Shown here: positions 61,999 through 64,000 of the stretch, one piece after another
Layout: each line of letters starts with the position of its first letter
Numbering within the stretch: position 1 is the stretch's first letter
From: Austropuccinia psidii
Lineage: Eukaryota; Basidiomycota; Pucciniomycetes; Pucciniales; Sphaerophragmiaceae
DNA: 64,000 bases
Direction of reading: 5' to 3'
NCBI GenBank assembly: GCA_023105745.1
Contig: JALGQZ010000014.1
Span: 7,621,888-7,685,887, forward strand
Position numbers and translations under genes: made by a program
Notes under the pieces: generated by a model
What the model was told of the DNA's origin: nothing
The model's input: the letters and a program-made list of their open reading frames with translations, nothing else
Databases searched by the model: none

Positions 61999-62009
61999 GC
62001 CCCCCTTGC
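61999..62009 (-). other. copia polypurine tract
   Basis: The minus strand reads GCAAGGGGGGC directly before the LTR start. Confidence 0.55.
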
Positions 62010-62075
62010 AAAGAACAGAGGAGATTCTAGAGCTTGCAACGGTTGAGAAAATTCCTTGTTCTTAGCAGTATAGTC

Positions 62076-62265
62076 TTACCTAGAGATTTGTTGAGAAAAG
62101 TCTGCAGCCATTAAGTGAGTCGAGATAAAGGTGAGTTCAATTTTTGCATCCTTTATTAGATCGCGTATGACATGATACTTGATCTCCATTTGCTTGGCCT
62201 TGAAACCATTACAATTAATGTTGGAGTGTGTCAGGTTGATTGCCCCTTTATTGTAAGGTTTGACT
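62076..62265 (-). pseudogene. Ty1/copia RNase H C-terminal fragment
   Basis: The tail reads GAINLTHSN, then AKQMEIKYHVIRDLIKDAKIEL, then FISTHLMAADF and a stop. This is the end of copia RNase H, whose usual form is KHIDIKYHFIRD... with a YVPT..QLAD motif. The catalytic part upstream is missing, because the sequence to the right turns into AT-rich DNA and repeats. It lies 78 nt before the LTR, as expected. It is a relic, with KHID changed to KQME. Confidence 0.7.
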
Positions 62266-62429
62266 ATGAAACAATAAGTAAAAATTACTAATATTTTACT
62301 TATTGTACTATGAATGTCCTTATAAATGAAATAAATAAGATAAAAATAATTATTATAATAAAGAATTATTATAATTATGGTGTACAAATAATTATATTAA
62401 CAAAGGAATATAATAATATTATTTATAGG
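62266..62429. other. AT-rich stretch without features
   Basis: It is nearly all A/T with ATAATTATT words. Nothing coding is supported. Confidence 0.4.
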
Positions 62430-62540
62430 GTATTGGTAAAAACATGTAAGAGCTTACGTGTTTTTACTAAAAACTTACGTGTTTTTACCATCAATTGGTA
62501 AAAACACATAATTTTATGGTAAAAACACGTAAGGGATGGT
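62430..62540. repeat. Short GTAAAAACACGTAAG repeats and a 12-bp inverted repeat
   Basis: At least four forward or reverse copies of an AAAAACACGTAAG word are present. Two of them form a perfect inverted repeat, GTGTTTTTACCA (62479-62490) and TGGTAAAAACAC (62496-62507), with a 5-nt spacer. Confidence 0.7.
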
Positions 62541-62554
62541 TTTTAAATGAAATA

Positions 62555-63470
62555 TGGCTATCTATGGCATGTATGATGCCATTAATGCCATTTGTGCCAT
62601 TAAAAATTCCATTTATGGCATTAACAGTGCCATTAATGGAATTATAAATGAAATATTTCTGATGCCATTAATGCCATAAATGGCATTAACACTGCTATAA
62701 ATGGCATTAACAGTGCCATAAATGGCATTAACAGTGCCATAAATGGCATTAACACTGCCATAAATGGCATTAACAGTGCCATAAATGGTATTAACAGTGC
62801 CATTAATGGCATTATCAATGAAATATTATTTATGCCATTAATGCCATTTATGGCATCAACAATGCCATTTGTGGCATCAAAAATGCAACATTTCTGATGC
62901 CATTAATGCCATAAATGGCATTAATAATGCCACATTAACAATGCCATTAATGGCATTACTAATACCATGAATGGCATTATCAATGCAATAAATGGCATAA
63001 TGCCATTTATGTAACACCATAAATGGCATTGTTAATTCCATTTATGTAATGCCACAAATGGAATTTTTGATTCCATAAATGGCATTTTTGATGCCATTTA
63101 TGTTATAGTTAAGGCCATTAATTCCATTTTTAAGGCCAATGTTAAGGCCATTAATGCCATTTTTAAGGCCATTTATGGCATTTTTAAATGCATAAATGGC
63201 ATTGTCAAGGCCATTAAATTCAATTTATGGCATTGCTGTAATGCTATTTATGCCAATTTTCTGGCCATAAATGGCATCTGTATGTCATTCTTGATGCCAT
63301 TTATGGCATTATTATGTCATTAGTGATGCCATTTATGGCACTTTTGATATGATAAATGGCACTGTTAATGCCAAAAATCAAATTTTAACTTCCACTCATC
63401 ATAAATTAAATTTTGAATTCAGTTTATGTCATAAATGGCATTATCAATTTAATTACAAACATGAACAGAA
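62555..63470. repeat. Array of ATGCCAT/ATGGCAT short repeats
   Basis: About 900 bp made of dozens of the self-complementary words ATGCCAT and ATGGCAT, joined by TAA, TTA or ACAGT spacers. A core at about 62690-62805 is a tandem array with a 21-bp unit (ATAAATGGCATTAACAGTGCC), about six copies. Elsewhere the words are irregularly spaced and occur on both strands, so many local hairpins are possible. No coding support. Confidence 0.85.
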
Positions 63471-63619
63471 AAACATAAAAAAACATGGACTTTTTGGGCC
63501 TACAAATGTTCTTGCAAAAAAAATACCAAAATGTTGGTCTTCTGGCTTATTATCCTCAACATTCTCACCTTCATTTTAAAAAAAAAATTATTGAAATTCA
63601 TAAGTGGGAACATTTTTAA
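63471..63619. other. AT-rich spacer before palindrome
   Basis: No features seen apart from A-runs. Confidence 0.4.
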
Positions 63620-64000
63620 TGAATTTTTTCAAAAAAATGGGCCATTTTACCAAATTGCCCAAAATAGAAAAATTGGGCAAAAAAAAAAATTGAAAAAATT
63701 TGGGGACCTTCACATCCCATGTCGGAAAAAATATGGCAAAAAAAATGTTAAAAATTCCCAAAAATGAGCCTGAGGAATTTTTATAAAAAAATTAGGTTAC
63801 TTATGGCCAAAACACGTTAGTAACCTAATTTTTTTATAAAAATTCCTCAGGCTGATTTTTGAGAATTTTTAAAGTTTTTTTTTGCCATATTTTTTCCGAC
63901 ATGGGATGTGAAGGTCCCCAAATTTTTTCAATTTTTTTTTTGCCCAATTTTTCTATTTTGGGCAATTTGGTAAAATGGCCCATTTTTTTGAACAAATTCA
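63620..64000. repeat. Large near-perfect palindrome (182-nt arms)
   Basis: The left arm 63620-63801 is the reverse complement of the right arm 63819-64000 with only a few mismatches. The loop 63802-63818 reads tatggccaaaacacgtt. The right arm ends at the window edge, so the true arms may be longer. Landmarks are GGGGACCTTCACATCCCATG in the left arm and its complement near 63899-63918. No protein is recognised. It could be a foldback element or MITE. Confidence 0.9.

Noticed and set aside
62555..63470. CRISPR-like array
   Set aside because: Repeats are short, self-complementary and irregularly spaced, without unique spacers of constant length. The genome is eukaryotic.
1..64000. tRNA or rRNA genes
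   Set aside because: No tRNA boxes or rRNA segments were recognised. A scan with a covariance model would be decisive, and I could not run one.

Overview
The window looks like fungal nuclear DNA, most likely from a rust fungus (Pucciniales). It is AT-rich, its one convincing host gene has short GT-AG introns (55-85 nt), and almost everything else is retrotransposon. The Gag, polyprotein and chromodomain sequences closely resemble proteins I remember from the giant, repeat-packed genome of the myrtle rust Austropuccinia psidii. That species call is from memory and inference; no search was run.

Region by region. (1) 1-4948: a badly decayed Ty3/gypsy copy of family A (A0), entering from the left. 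(2) 4949-29402: a family B Ty3/gypsy copy (B1) that landed in A0. Its 5' LTR is split by a family A copy (A1, 6250-25786, 5-bp target duplication aaagc). A1 is itself split inside gag by a Tf1/sushi-like chromovirus C on the minus strand (10247-20113, target duplication ccagg). (3) 29403-29815: a piece of B integrase in inverted orientation. 29816-34770: a second family B copy (B2, LTR plus gag). (4) 34916-54563: a third family B copy (B3, minus strand), split inside gag by a second family A copy (A2, 41605-51261, minus strand, target duplication tatgt). (5) 54564-55699: unassigned. 55702-58332: a dead pogo-like DNA transposon with terminal inverted repeats and flanking TA. (6) 59330-60477: the only recognisable host gene, a six-exon gene for a secreted CAP/PR-1-family protein on the minus strand. 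(7) 61638-62265: the 3' end of a Ty1/copia element. 62430-63470: arrays of short repeats built on ATGCCAT/ATGGCAT. 63620-64000: a nearly perfect palindrome with two 182-nt arms, reaching the window edge.

All large mobile-element reading frames are broken by frameshifts, stops or catalytic substitutions. Each is a fossil, or at best a template that could be mobilised in trans. The nesting gives a relative chronology: A0, then B1, then A1, then C on the left; B3, then A2 on the right. CpG content agrees by eye: family A internal sequence is almost free of CpG, C keeps many, and the CAP gene region is CpG-rich. This is what long-term cytosine methylation of repeats would leave.

Three items deserve most attention. 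Element C has a primer-binding site complementary over 14 nt to a segment of its own LTR, the signature of Tf1-type self-priming. Family A carries a second reading frame that becomes continuous only after a predicted 68-nt intron is removed and that overlaps the start of gag; family B shows a similar layout. The far-right repeat and palindrome block is not explained by any element I recognise.
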